Positions 9,332 through 17,400 of a DNA stretch of 64,000 bases are shown one piece after another; position 1 is the first letter of the stretch, and the number at the start of each line of letters is the position of its first letter. This stretch comes from Hyphochytrium catenoides (lineage: Eukaryota; Sar; Hyphochytriomycetes; Hyphochytriales; Hyphochytriaceae), in the NCBI GenBank assembly GCA_900088475.1, contig FLMG01003521.1, positions 211,361 to 275,360 on the forward strand. The letters are read 5' to 3'. The notes under the pieces are model-generated. The model searched no databases and was not told the origin of the DNA. It was given only the letters and a program-made list of their open reading frames with translations. Both the position numbers and the translations under genes were made by a program.

Positions 9332-9715
9332 ATGGTATTCTTCCAGAGTTACGCGAATCCCGAATACCTAAGAGCGAACGGTAGCGCATGGGTAATTCGT
9401 AATGTTGTTTGGGTTCTCACGCTAATGTATCTGCTTTCCTATCTCTCACAGCCGCAATGTACTTCTGGAGAGTATGAGATGATAGTGTCAGGCCAAGCAA
9501 CTACTACCACATACACATCATGTGGAGTTAAATGGTTGAAGTTCATTGTTGTTTACCTTATTTGGCTCCTACCTATATGTGGCCTTATCACAGCTATGAC
9601 TAAGGAAGAACAGATTACGAACGATAAGGGGGTTCAGCAAACCGTAAAGCATCCAGTCTACAAGAAGACCAATTCGGCTCTGGTTAGGGTGGGAAGAAAG
9701 CTCTTCCTACCTTAG
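9332..9715 (+). CDS. Small two-TM membrane protein
   Basis: 127 residues with two hydrophobic helices, ~21-38 (VIRNVVWVLTLMYLLSYL) and ~68-90 (WLKFIVVYLIWLLPICGLI). The ~30-residue loop between them is polar, Thr-rich and holds two Cys (~43 and ~64) that could form a disulfide. The C-terminal tail is basic (KHPVYKKT, RVGRKLF). It is probably a virion or factory membrane protein. The family is not recognised. It follows the PP1-motif membrane protein by ~100 bp with its own promoter element. Confidence 0.6.
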   Translation: MVFFQSYANPEYLRANGSAWVIRNVVWVLTLMYLLSYLSQPQCTSGEYEMIVSGQATTTTYTSCGVKWLKFIVVYLIWLLPICGLITAMTKEEQITNDKGVQQTVKHPVYKKTNSALVRVGRKLFLP

Positions 9716-9732
9716 TCCTTGAGCGGTTAGAC

Positions 9733-10137
9733 TTACATCTCAGCAATGGTAAACTTTGGCTTCTTGACGTCATCCTCGCTGGTGACTGCATGCTTGAGCA
9801 AGTAGGAGTCTAGTTCTTTCTGGTCAGTGTCTTCGATTCCAGTCTGCCAGGTGACAAACAAGGTCGACTTCTCATGGCCGAGCATGATCTTGACCTTGAA
9901 CCCCCGCTTCTCAAGACTTCGCATAATCTTACTATAGATGATCTTCTCTGCTTGTGCTCTATCAAGTCCCACAAAGTTAAAAGTGTTGGAGATCTCATAC
10001 CTGACAATGTTGTTCCCCCACTTGGTCTGCGACTTGAGAAGCGTCGCATCAATGGCATGAAGCTGATCGCGGACAATCGCTTCAATATCCCTGTTTTTCA
10101 CAATGGCGCGACTCAGTTGCTTGACGGTGACCGACAT
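9733..10137 (-). CDS. Conserved small protein of unknown function
   Basis: 134 residues from ATG 10135-10137. It is soluble, with mixed alpha/beta character: helical N-terminus (VKQLSRAIVKNRDIEAIVRDQL), then KIIYSKIMRSLEKRGFKVKIML and a beta-rich STLFVTWQTG. The 'SLEKRGFKVKI' plus 'LFVTW' pattern resembles small uncharacterised proteins I have seen in other giant viruses, but I cannot name a family. It converges with the two-TM gene, with 17 bp between stop codons. Confidence 0.55.
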   Translation of the reverse strand: MSVTVKQLSRAIVKNRDIEAIVRDQLHAIDATLLKSQTKWGNNIVRYEISNTFNFVGLDRAQAEKIIYSKIMRSLEKRGFKVKIMLGHEKSTLFVTWQTGIEDTDQKELDSYLLKHAVTSEDDVKKPKFTIAEM

Positions 10138-10213
10138 CGTAACCTAAACATATGCATTACTTCTAAAAAAAACTTTAGTACCGTCGCTACTCATAATTTT
10201 TTTAGCAGGATCA

Positions 10214-10816
10214 TCACACGCGATCCATATACGGCTCGGCGATATCGTTATAGTGATAGCCGGTGAGCCGGTCGTTCTCCTCGCTCTCAGAGGATTGGTC
10301 ACTGAGATGGCGCCGAGTATTGCGAACGTCACCTGCTTCTGCTCCTCTCGCCTCATAGCCATAACGCTCTGGAATCTTGGCCGTGTCAGTGGTGTTCATG
10401 GCACTGTAGCTGTAGCCAGTCTCGTCTGTAGGGCTAAATGCCAAAGACCGGCGGTCTTCAGCTTCATCTATAGGCCGTTTAGTCTGCAGTAGAATATCGT
10501 CTTCATGGGTAATGTCCTCGTTGTTATTGTCATAGATTCGTTTAATCTCTGTCGGGCCGCTTTCCCGCACCTCATCACTTTGAGTACGCCTCATTGGCGG
10601 CTCATGGTAAGGAGGTTTCATAGAAACATAGAGACCCGTCAGATATAGAGCAATCTCCAGAAACTTCTGTTCGCTGGAAGCTACCACAAGAAAGCCTCTT
10701 CCTGCAATCGTGATCTCTGCATCACTATCAATTGACTCTATCTCTTGAGGATATAGAGTATAAGGAGCCAGCCCAGCCACCACCTTTGAAGTACGATCAT
10801 ATCTTATGTTCTCCAT
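10214..10816 (-). CDS. Unknown protein, acidic and probably disordered C-terminus
   Basis: 200 residues from ATG 10814-10816; the open frame extends to 10843 only through a TTG. The N-terminal ~75 residues (RYDRTSKVVAGLAPYTLYP to LEIALYLTGLYVSM) look folded, with a short hydrophobic strand/helix. From ~80 on it is charged and Ser/Glu/Asp-rich (SDQSSESEENDR) and likely disordered. No family recognised. It lies 97 bp downstream of the histone H3 gene on the same strand. Confidence 0.5.
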   Translation of the reverse strand: MENIRYDRTSKVVAGLAPYTLYPQEIESIDSDAEITIAGRGFLVVASSEQKFLEIALYLTGLYVSMKPPYHEPPMRRTQSDEVRESGPTEIKRIYDNNNEDITHEDDILLQTKRPIDEAEDRRSLAFSPTDETGYSYSAMNTTDTAKIPERYGYEARGAEAGDVRNTRRHLSDQSSESEENDRLTGYHYNDIAEPYMDRV

Positions 10817-10912
10817 ACTGGTTATGATTAACAGAGCTGTCAAGTCTATACTTATATAACACTTGTTTAGATAGATCGTTGGCTGGTTTTATATTACTCT
10901 CGCAGGGTTGCG

Positions 10913-11359
10913 TCATTCTCTGCTTTGACCCCTGATCCGACGAGTTAGTTGAATATCCTTTGGTTGAATGGTTATGCGCTTGGCATGAATGGCGCACAGG
11001 TTGGCGTCTGCAAGGAGATGGACCAGGTGGGTCTCTGCCGCTTCTTGGACTGCCATTATCGCCGTAGCGGTCCAACGGAAATCTCTCACAAACGTCTCTG
11101 AGATCTCTCTGACAAGTCGAGAAAACGGAAGACGCGGTATAAGTAGCAGTGTGCTTTTCTGGTACTTCCGTATCTCCATAAGAGCCTTGGTGCCAGGTCT
11201 GAATCGCTTGGTTCTAGCTTTCTCCGCTGTCGTAGGTGTCCGTGCTCTAGGCCTCTTCGCTGCTGTCCTAGGCGTGCTTGTACTGCCTGCTCTTGATCCA
11301 CCAATAATTTTATGGCGGGGTCTCTTGGCAAGGATCGGGGTCGCCTTTGTTCGCGCCAT
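10913..11359 (-). CDS. Histone H3
   Basis: 148 residues starting MARTKATP at ATG 11357-11359; the codon before is GTG. The tail keeps ARTKA (Lys4 context) but otherwise differs from eukaryotic H3 and is ~12 residues longer. The histone fold is complete: [18 protein letters not shown] (alpha-N), [15 protein letters not shown] (alpha-1), the [20 protein letters not shown] helix (alpha-2), and [19 protein letters not shown] plus TRRIRG (alpha-3). Cys and His of the H3 Cys110/His113 pair are conserved. It would act in nucleosome-like particles on viral or host chromatin. No H4, H2A or H2B is in this window, so its partner is unknown. It is divergent from cellular H3 and from the second H3 at 13.4 kb. 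Confidence 0.93.
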   Translation of the reverse strand: MARTKATPILAKRPRHKIIGGSRAGSTSTPRTAAKRPRARTPTTAEKARTKRFRPGTKALMEIRKYQKSTLLLIPRLPFSRLVREISETFVRDFRWTATAIMAVQEAAETHLVHLLADANLCAIHAKRITIQPKDIQLTRRIRGQSRE

Positions 11360-11479
11360 CACAGCACAGCACAGCTACAGTTAAGCGCCAACCAAGCACC
11401 AAATCAATTCTTTATCTAAGAGGAAAATAGCGAAATGGTACTGGTCTATGAGGCAAGACAGAACAAAGGATCGCTCTAC

Positions 11480-11754
11480 GGTGGGTGGGCAAGCCGGCCT
11501 ACAAAGAGGAAATCGCAAACAAAGGGGGTCGGGATGTGTGGGTTACAATTAAGAAGGCTTTTGTACAGTCCAATGTTCTCTTCTGGTGGGTGGGATCAAG
11601 CATCTAGATTTAGAAAATCACTAACAAAGGGGGTAGGGGTGTGTGGGTTAGACTTAAGTATGTTGCACAATCTAGTGTTCTTTTTGGTGGGTGGGGCTCA
11701 GTACCTACAAACAGCAAATCGCTAACAAAAGGGGGTAGGGGTGTGTGGGCCAAA
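11480..11754. repeat. G-rich tandem repeat, about 2.7 units of 101-105 bp
   Basis: Units start at 11480, 11585 and 11686, each with GGTGGGTGGG. About 25-35 bp later comes AAATCNCTAACAAAGGGGG or a close variant, then a G-run ending GGGGTGTGTGGG. The conserved ~65 bp alternates with a variable ~40 bp. Four or more G-runs per unit give G-quadruplex potential on the + strand, and the complement contains CACCC-box-like sequence. It occupies the ~600-bp gap between the divergent H3 gene and the gene at 11963. It could be a promoter array, replication element or recombination hotspot; none is proven. An ORF across it (11435-11725) is only a by-product of the repeat. Confidence 0.8.
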
Positions 11755-11962
11755 CCTGCGATGTCCAATATCTTCAATCTGGTCATTTCTGGAGAACTAT
11801 GCTGGCATCCATAGAGAAACTTCCTGTCTGGCTAGTTCTGGAGATGTGTAGGGAGGAAGCCGCCTTGAGTTGACGCTTCAAAGCAAATGAAGACCACTTT
11901 ATAATCTGCCAGCTGCTTCACAAGCACCTTAGGCCCACCCGACCTCCTCGGGGCAGACACAG

Positions 11963-12997
11963 ATGCCTCGAAAGCGTATCACTCCTACTCTCATTTCTGC
12001 TGGTGATCTCCCCAGAAGGAGCATTGGCCCTCACTTCCAAGTACCACCTCATCTTATAGACTACTTGATACAGAAAGAGCAGAGGGGTCGAGATGAAGGT
12101 TCTGGAGATGAGATCCCTTCAGAGGATGAGCCTTGGTCAAGCTATGACTCTGACTCAAGCATGGATCGTTTCTGCGGAGAAGAAGACTCTACCTGGTGTC
12201 GGAACCAGATCATTCCAAGCGTCCTGGGGTATCTCCAGTACTTCGAGACGCAGGAGCAGGTGGCAGTAGCATCACTGTGTGAGGTCAGCGATAGAGCACG
12301 CCAAGCCAAGATGAAGGTTGGGGACTATGTAGTGAGATCAACGCGAAGGCTAGAACACGAAGTAGAGGCCTTCGCTCGTACCGGTACTCTTGGTCCAGTC
12401 TGGCCGCCTGTTCAGTGGAAGGATGTCTGTGTGCGGAGCGACTGTCCCCATCTTCAGACTTTGCTGAAATGGTGTGAAGACAAGAAGGATGTCTGCACAA
12501 GGCACAAGCACGGACACAAGACAGGCATGATGCGATGGTATTGGCAGTTCCCGATGGACACCCGCAAAGCCTCTGACGCTGTACTTTCCGAGCCAACGTT
12601 TGAGAAGCATGTTGTCAAGCACCACCCAGAAGTTCTTCTTAATGTCCGGGTCTCTCGGAGATCTAAGCGCCTCATGACTCTCCGTCTCTACACTCCAGCT
12701 TCGATGTATTGTATCTCGTTCTGTACATTTTCTGTAACCGACTGTCCTATTCTGAAAGATTATATTGTTAACAACACAAAGCCAGATCCTAATCCCAAGA
12801 AGACTGTCGACGGTGGAGCTGTTGTCCACTTCATTGAGCACACGCCTGCCACTCGCGAGGTCAAGGAACATGTCTTCAAGCAGCATGTGGTTCGGCGCGA
12901 TAAGGAGAAGGCTCAGGTGAAGGTGTTTGTCTTCTATGAACACGGTCATGACCTACAAACACAGGGTTTTGACTTCGAGTCAACGCCACTGTGGTAG
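11963..12997 (+). CDS. Unknown protein with acidic N-terminus and Cys/His-containing centre
   Basis: 344 residues from ATG 11963. The start is basic (MPRKRIT), followed by an acidic Ser/Asp/Glu-rich segment at ~45-80 (GSGDEIPSEDEPWSSYDSDSS). The centre has DVCVRSDCPHLQTLLKWC then CTRHKHGHKTG, a possible metal site. The C-terminal half reads as a folded beta-rich domain (SKRLMTLRLYTPASMYCISF, KVFVFYEHGHDL). No family recognised. Lying between H3 genes and downstream of the G-rich array, it could be chromatin-associated, but that is only location. AATAAA follows the stop by ~20 nt. Confidence 0.55.
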   Translation: MPRKRITPTLISAGDLPRRSIGPHFQVPPHLIDYLIQKEQRGRDEGSGDEIPSEDEPWSSYDSDSSMDRFCGEEDSTWCRNQIIPSVLGYLQYFETQEQVAVASLCEVSDRARQAKMKVGDYVVRSTRRLEHEVEAFARTGTLGPVWPPVQWKDVCVRSDCPHLQTLLKWCEDKKDVCTRHKHGHKTGMMRWYWQFPMDTRKASDAVLSEPTFEKHVVKHHPEVLLNVRVSRRSKRLMTLRLYTPASMYCISFCTFSVTDCPILKDYIVNNTKPDPNPKKTVDGGAVVHFIEHTPATREVKEHVFKQHVVRRDKEKAQVKVFVFYEHGHDLQTQGFDFESTPLW

Positions 12998-13018
12998 ATA
13001 AGGACCTAGAGTGCTTTG

Positions 13019-13024
13019 AATAAA
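13019..13024 (+). terminator. AATAAA polyadenylation-like signal
   Basis: AATAAA lies 21 nt after the stop codon of the 344-aa gene. Confidence 0.4.
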
Positions 13025-13108
13025 AGGATCTATGTCCTCTGCTTTGGTATTTCTCTATGAATAGATCTTACGGGACAGGTAAGTCAAGGTTGCTCTATGC
13101 CGAACTGC

Positions 13109-13130
13109 ATTGATGACGCGCCGTCGTCAC
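13109..13130. repeat. 22-bp dispersed repeat, copy 1 (near-palindrome)
   Basis: TGATGACGCGCCGTCGTCAC, with the two preceding bases also shared, is identical at 45798-45819. The core is an almost perfect palindrome (TGATGACG / CGTCGTCA). The flanks are also similar (CCGAA before, CCGCG after). It lies at the 3' side of the decayed H3 fragment. Confidence 0.7.
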
Positions 13131-13139
13131 TCCCGCGAC

Positions 13140-13262
13140 CTCGAAAAATGACTGGATGTCCTCAGCTCTTGCTTCCTCAGCTATGTTTTCCATCTGGAAC
13201 CTAATATCCGTTGTGAAACCTTGAGCAACCTCCCTCACCAAAGGTTGAAATGAGAGCTTCCC
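13140..13262 (-). pseudogene. Decayed histone H3 fragment
   Basis: The minus strand encodes [14 protein letters not shown] followed by TTDIRFQ, clearly the H3 alpha-1/loop-1 region, then drifts into sequence with only traces of alpha-2. Over 67 bp (13194-13260) it matches the intact H3-coiled-coil gene (13546-13612) at about 87% in inverted orientation. There is no ATG: the open frame starts at a GTG, and most of the histone fold is missing. It is a remnant of an inverted duplication of the H3 gene. Confidence 0.75.
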
Positions 13263-13360
13263 TTCTTCCCGAGAGCTGGACTTCCTCACTTTTCAATTTT
13301 CCTCGGACCCAACACATCACCTCCAGCCAACCCCCAGGACCAACCAGTTTCGGTGAAACT

Positions 13361-14260
13361 ATGGCAAGAACTAAGGCTCATCCTCTGGCTAGAAAGAGTC
13401 TTGCCAATCGCGGCGGCAAGCTCCCACGCCGCCGCCCGCCAAACGTGCCCCCTGAAGCCGTCAAAAGACCGCACCGCTATCGTCCAGGCACGGTGGCACT
13501 TCGAGAGATTCGTAAATATCAGAAGGGATCGGACCTATTACTCAGGAAGCTTCCATTCCAGCGCCTGGTGAGGGAGGTTGCTCAGGGTTTCAAAACGGAT
13601 ATTAGGTTCCAGAGCACCGCTCTCCTGGCACTTCAGGAGGCTGCTGAGGCTTATCTTGTTGGTGTCTTCGAAGACACCAATCTCTGTGCTCTCCATGCGA
13701 AGAGGATAACGATTATGGCGAAAGATATGCAGCTTGCGCAACGCATCCGCGGAGCACCTGACTGTTTTAGGCCTGTCTCATCGATGCCTTACCCTGGTGA
13801 GTCATTCTCTAAGGGCAATGCTTCCATTGAAAAGAAGAAAAGGGAAAACAAGGCTCTATCTGAGGAGAACAAGGCTCTATCTGAGGAGAAGAAAGCTCTA
13901 TCTGTGGAGAAAAAAGCTCTATCTGAGAAGGTGAAAAGGTTACAGAAGGCAAATGAAGACAAGGATAACGAAATCAAAGAAATGGAGGAACACATGGAGA
14001 AACACATGGAGAAACACAAGGCTCTATCTGAGGAGAACAAGGCTCTGACTGAGCAACTGGAGAAGCTACAGAAGGAAAATGAAGACAAAAATAACGAAAG
14101 CGAACCCATGGAGGAATACAACCTTGGTAATCTAGATAATGCTGTTTTGGAACAAGGTTCTGCTCTGTTCGACGACGAACAAGCAGATGATGAAGCTATG
14201 GCGGAAGGTGAGCAAGCTCCTGCAGATGAAGAGCAAGCTCCGGCGGAAGGCGAGGTATAG
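13361..14260 (+). CDS. Histone H3 fused to coiled coil and acidic tail
   Basis: 299 residues starting [13 protein letters not shown] at ATG 13361; the open frame extends upstream to 13250, but the H3 N-terminus fixes the start. Residues 1-~137 are a near-canonical H3: ARTKA, an ARKS Lys9-like site, [30 protein letters not shown], then [16 protein letters not shown]. After ~25 linker residues, [14 protein letters not shown] heptads (four 21-bp DNA repeats at ~13850-13932, two more partial copies later) form a coiled coil (~163-245) with [10 protein letters not shown] repeats. The last ~50 residues are strongly acidic ([10 protein letters not shown] type). The core is much closer to eukaryotic H3 than the neighbouring viral H3. 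The coiled coil would add oligomerisation; the acidic tail resembles chaperone or HMG tails (inference). Confidence 0.92.
   Translation: MARTKAHPLARKSLANRGGKLPRRRPPNVPPEAVKRPHRYRPGTVALREIRKYQKGSDLLLRKLPFQRLVREVAQGFKTDIRFQSTALLALQEAAEAYLVGVFEDTNLCALHAKRITIMAKDMQLAQRIRGAPDCFRPVSSMPYPGESFSKGNASIEKKKRENKALSEENKALSEEKKALSVEKKALSEKVKRLQKANEDKDNEIKEMEEHMEKHMEKHKALSEENKALTEQLEKLQKENEDKNNESEPMEEYNLGNLDNAVLEQGSALFDDEQADDEAMAEGEQAPADEEQAPAEGEV
13849..13932 (+). repeat. 21-bp tandem repeat encoding coiled-coil heptads
   Basis: Four consecutive 21-bp units of the form AAGGCTCTATCTGAGGAGAA with small changes encode KALSEEN/K heptads. One heptad equals one DNA unit, so the coiled coil grew by in-frame duplication. 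Confidence 0.85.
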
Positions 14261-14289
14261 TGGGGAAGACGTCGCTCTAACATAAAAAA

Positions 14290-14295
14290 AATAAA
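14290..14295 (+). terminator. AATAAA polyadenylation-like signal
   Basis: AATAAA lies ~30 nt downstream of the stop codon of the H3-coiled-coil gene. Confidence 0.4.
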
Positions 14296-14331
14296 GTTGG
14301 TTCTTGTCTAAGTATGGACTTCATTATAAAG

Positions 14332-14396
14332 TTCCGGAAGTGGCCATTTACTTATGTTAACTTAGGGACTCTCTTTCGGATTCGGAAGTAGCCATA
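14332..14396 (-). repeat. Bipartite ACTTCCGG element, copy 1 (reverse orientation)
   Basis: TTCCGGAAGTGGCCAT (14332-14347) and TTCGGAAGTAGCCATA (14381-14396) are two reverse-strand copies of the motif, ~48 bp apart. The spacer, read in reverse, resembles that of the copies at 28471 and 45700 (CCTAAGTTAACATAAGTA type). It lies between the H3-coiled-coil gene and the first giant gene. Confidence 0.65.
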
Positions 14397-14431
14397 TCGT
14401 TAAATGCCGAAAATATAACTAACAAGATTTC

Positions 14432-14455
14432 TTTTTTTTTATGAAGGTAAGTATA
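14432..14455 (+). promoter_or_regulatory. Candidate late promoter of giant gene 1
   Basis: T9 tract (14432-14440), an 11-nt gap, then TATA at 14452, 47 nt before the ATG at 14499. Confidence 0.5.
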
Positions 14456-14498
14456 GCCCTGTCTCTCCTCTATTAGCACGGTCATAAACGTATTTGCT

Positions 14499-17400
14499 AT
14501 GAGTAGTATTACAGTGAATACGATCAACGTTACCTCGGGTAGTATCAAATCAGTAACAACTACCAAGGTTGGGGGTGTAGGCATTGCGACGACAGGTGAT
14601 GTTGCGACCGGAACGAGTAAGGTAAAGCTAGTGACACCAGCTTCACTTGCTAGTCTATTCGATGCAGTATCTGTAGGAGGCAAAAGCACATCGGTGGGTA
14701 CCTTTGGAGTGGTTACCGCTGCCAGTGTGAGTGGGCCCGTCATTGCTGATATAAAGACACTGCTGGCTGCAACTAGCACGACCAAAGCTATCAATCCAGC
14801 AGCACTTAGGACCGTACTTGCGAATCCACCTGCTATTGGAAGTGGCACTGCCAACAAAGCCCAGTTTGTGGATGTCAGCGCGACAAGTGTTAACCCGGCC
14901 AGCACAGCCCTGGCGACTGCAGCAGAAGCCAATGGGAGCTACTCTGGTACGATAGCACCCTCTTACACCTGGACCGTTAACGGCTCTGCTGCGGTCGCGA
15001 CCACAAGTAAGAAATTTGGAACTGGTTCTTTGGCTATTCTGACTGCTGGTAGCACTGCCCAGGTCTCCGTTACGCCTCCCACCAACGAATGGACCATCGA
15101 GTTCTGGTTCAACGTGTCAAGCTCCTTACCGGACACGGTCAACGGTCTGCTGGGCAATGCAACTGAGTTTCTGATCGCGCTTGCCTATGACCCGGATCTA
15201 AGTAAGATAGCAGTGTTCTTGAGTAGTGATGGTGCGTCCTGGGACATAGCTAACTACGATGAGACAAGCAACACTGCGGCCTTGGGTGTATGGAACCATG
15301 TGGCCGTGCAGTACAATGGTTTCCAGTACGCGGTGTTCCTGAATGGAGTGCGAACCGTGGTGGGGACTCCGGGAACGAATGCGGTACTCAATGCTCTCGC
15401 CTGGTCTAATCTCCAGGTTGGTGGATGGGCATGGTCCGGCGATTTCGCTAATGGCTATATTGACTGCCTCCGCATTTCCAACATTGCGAGATACAACGGC
15501 GACTTCACTCCACAGACTACCGAATTTGTGCGCGACCTCAATACCATACTTCTTAACAATTTCAACGGATCCAATGGCTCTACTGACTTGAATGCTACTG
15601 AAGTGAAGTCTATCCTCGGATACAGTAACAACAAGGTGATGACTCCTCAATCCTCAGTAGCCATGTTCAAGTCACCGCCTATAATCGGATCTGTCACTCC
15701 AGGACATGCTACCTTCACGAACCTAAGTGTCTCCGGAAACTTTAACCTCACAACACCGATAACAGCTTCTCAGGGCGGGTTGGGGTTCACAAGCTATGTC
15801 AAAGGTGACCTCGTTCTAGGTGGAGGTGGTGCTAGTCTCAATAAGCTACCCATTGGTGCTGCGGGCCGCTATCTCCGGTCTGAATCTCATTCTACTTATG
15901 GTCTGGCTTGGCAAACTCCTAGCTACAGCATTGCTCAATCACAAAAAAGTCTATTTGCCATTGCATCAGAGTCAGTGGTGCCTACGATAACGGACAAAGC
16001 CCTCACTCCAGCAACCATTCCATACTTTGCATCCAGGCCACCGGCTATTGGCTCCACGACACCAACATCCGGTACCCTTGGCGCAGTCACTGTCCATAGT
16101 GCCACGACTCTGGCTAACAACGTAACCTTAGCGCAAGGTGGTACAGGCATGACTAGCTACTCAGCCAACGATCTCCTCATAGGTAATACTTCTAATGCTC
16201 TATCAAAGTTGTCAGTGGGAACTCCAGGGCAGTACCTCCGAACCGACACCTCAAAGCCATTGGGAGTCTCATGGGCAAGCGCAAGTGCCGGCAGCGGTAG
16301 CGGTGGCAGCGGCAATAGTGGCTCTGGTGGTAGTGGATCTGTAGGTGGTGCTAACGGAGCGACGAACAACTACAGCTATGTCTCCAAACCCAAGAAGCTT
16401 TCCAACAGCCAGTGGAGCTTTGATCAGATTCATGTCGTCAGCAGTACTGGCTCAGAGTTCCAATCGACGACGCCTTTGTCCTTCAGGACGAGTACACTGG
16501 GCGCTATCAACGGAATTGCTCAGAGTGAAACCCTTGATGGGACTATCAGTCTAGATAGAACTGATCCTTACAAGATTACGGGTATTGGTACATCCTTTAC
16601 GAGTAGGTTCGTAGTAGGTGATGTAATCACGATAGCTGAGTCAACTGTGAAAACGGTGACAGCAATTGGGTCATCCACTAGCATGACAGTTGATACACCG
16701 TTCCTCGCTACCACGAACGCGGCCAACTCCTGGGTCTCCAAGCTTACTACTAACCAGCCGTATGTCACAGGAGGGGACTGTTTCCGTTATAACAGAGGCA
16801 AGTTTGGTTTTTCTGCTGCTGTCACCAACGGTTCTGACACACAGTTCCAAGTCACACTGGCACCAAGCATCCTGACGAGTCCGCCAGCTGCATGGACATA
16901 TGAGTTCTGGTATACTCACAACAACTCTGCAGGTGTCAACTCCTTCTTTCAGATTCCCGGCTATGTCACGCTTACTCGCAATACAGGTGCCGCACTCTTC
17001 TATTCACTTTCAAATGGAAATGGGGTGGCTCTTGTGAGCTCAGCCAGTACAACACCAAGTGTCACTTCCGGTGCCTATGTTCATGTTGCCTACTGCTTTG
17101 ATGGTACAAGCTTCTCGCTGTACTTGAATGGCACTCGGGTCTACACTACCGCAGGAGTCAACATCCCCGCTGACTCCCTCCAGACTGTCATCTTTGGGAG
17201 TATCTTTGGGTCAACAGTTGAGCTTGTCTACATTGATGAGTTTAGATTCAGTACTGTGGCTAGGTACAGCGGCACGACGTACACCATCCCCACCGAGAAG
17301 TTCACCTGGGACAACAGCACTCTGTGTCTACAACATTTTGAGACTATAGATTTCAATCTCTCCGATGAAGCTAACTTTCTGAACCAATCAGGACTCACAT

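Noticed and set aside
11435-11725. 96-aa ORF across the G-rich tandem repeat
   Set aside because: Its sequence is just the repeat translated (Trp/Gly/Lys-rich) with no family look.
13789-14283. 164-aa minus-strand frame opposite the coiled coil
   Set aside because: Ser/Phe/Leu-rich antisense of the Lys/Glu/Ala heptads; the sense protein is clearly real.
14357-14932. 191-aa minus-strand frame opposite giant gene 1
   Set aside because: Low-complexity Ala/Val/Leu translation typical of the antisense of Thr/Ser/Gly-rich coding sequence. Many similar antisense frames occur across all four giant genes.
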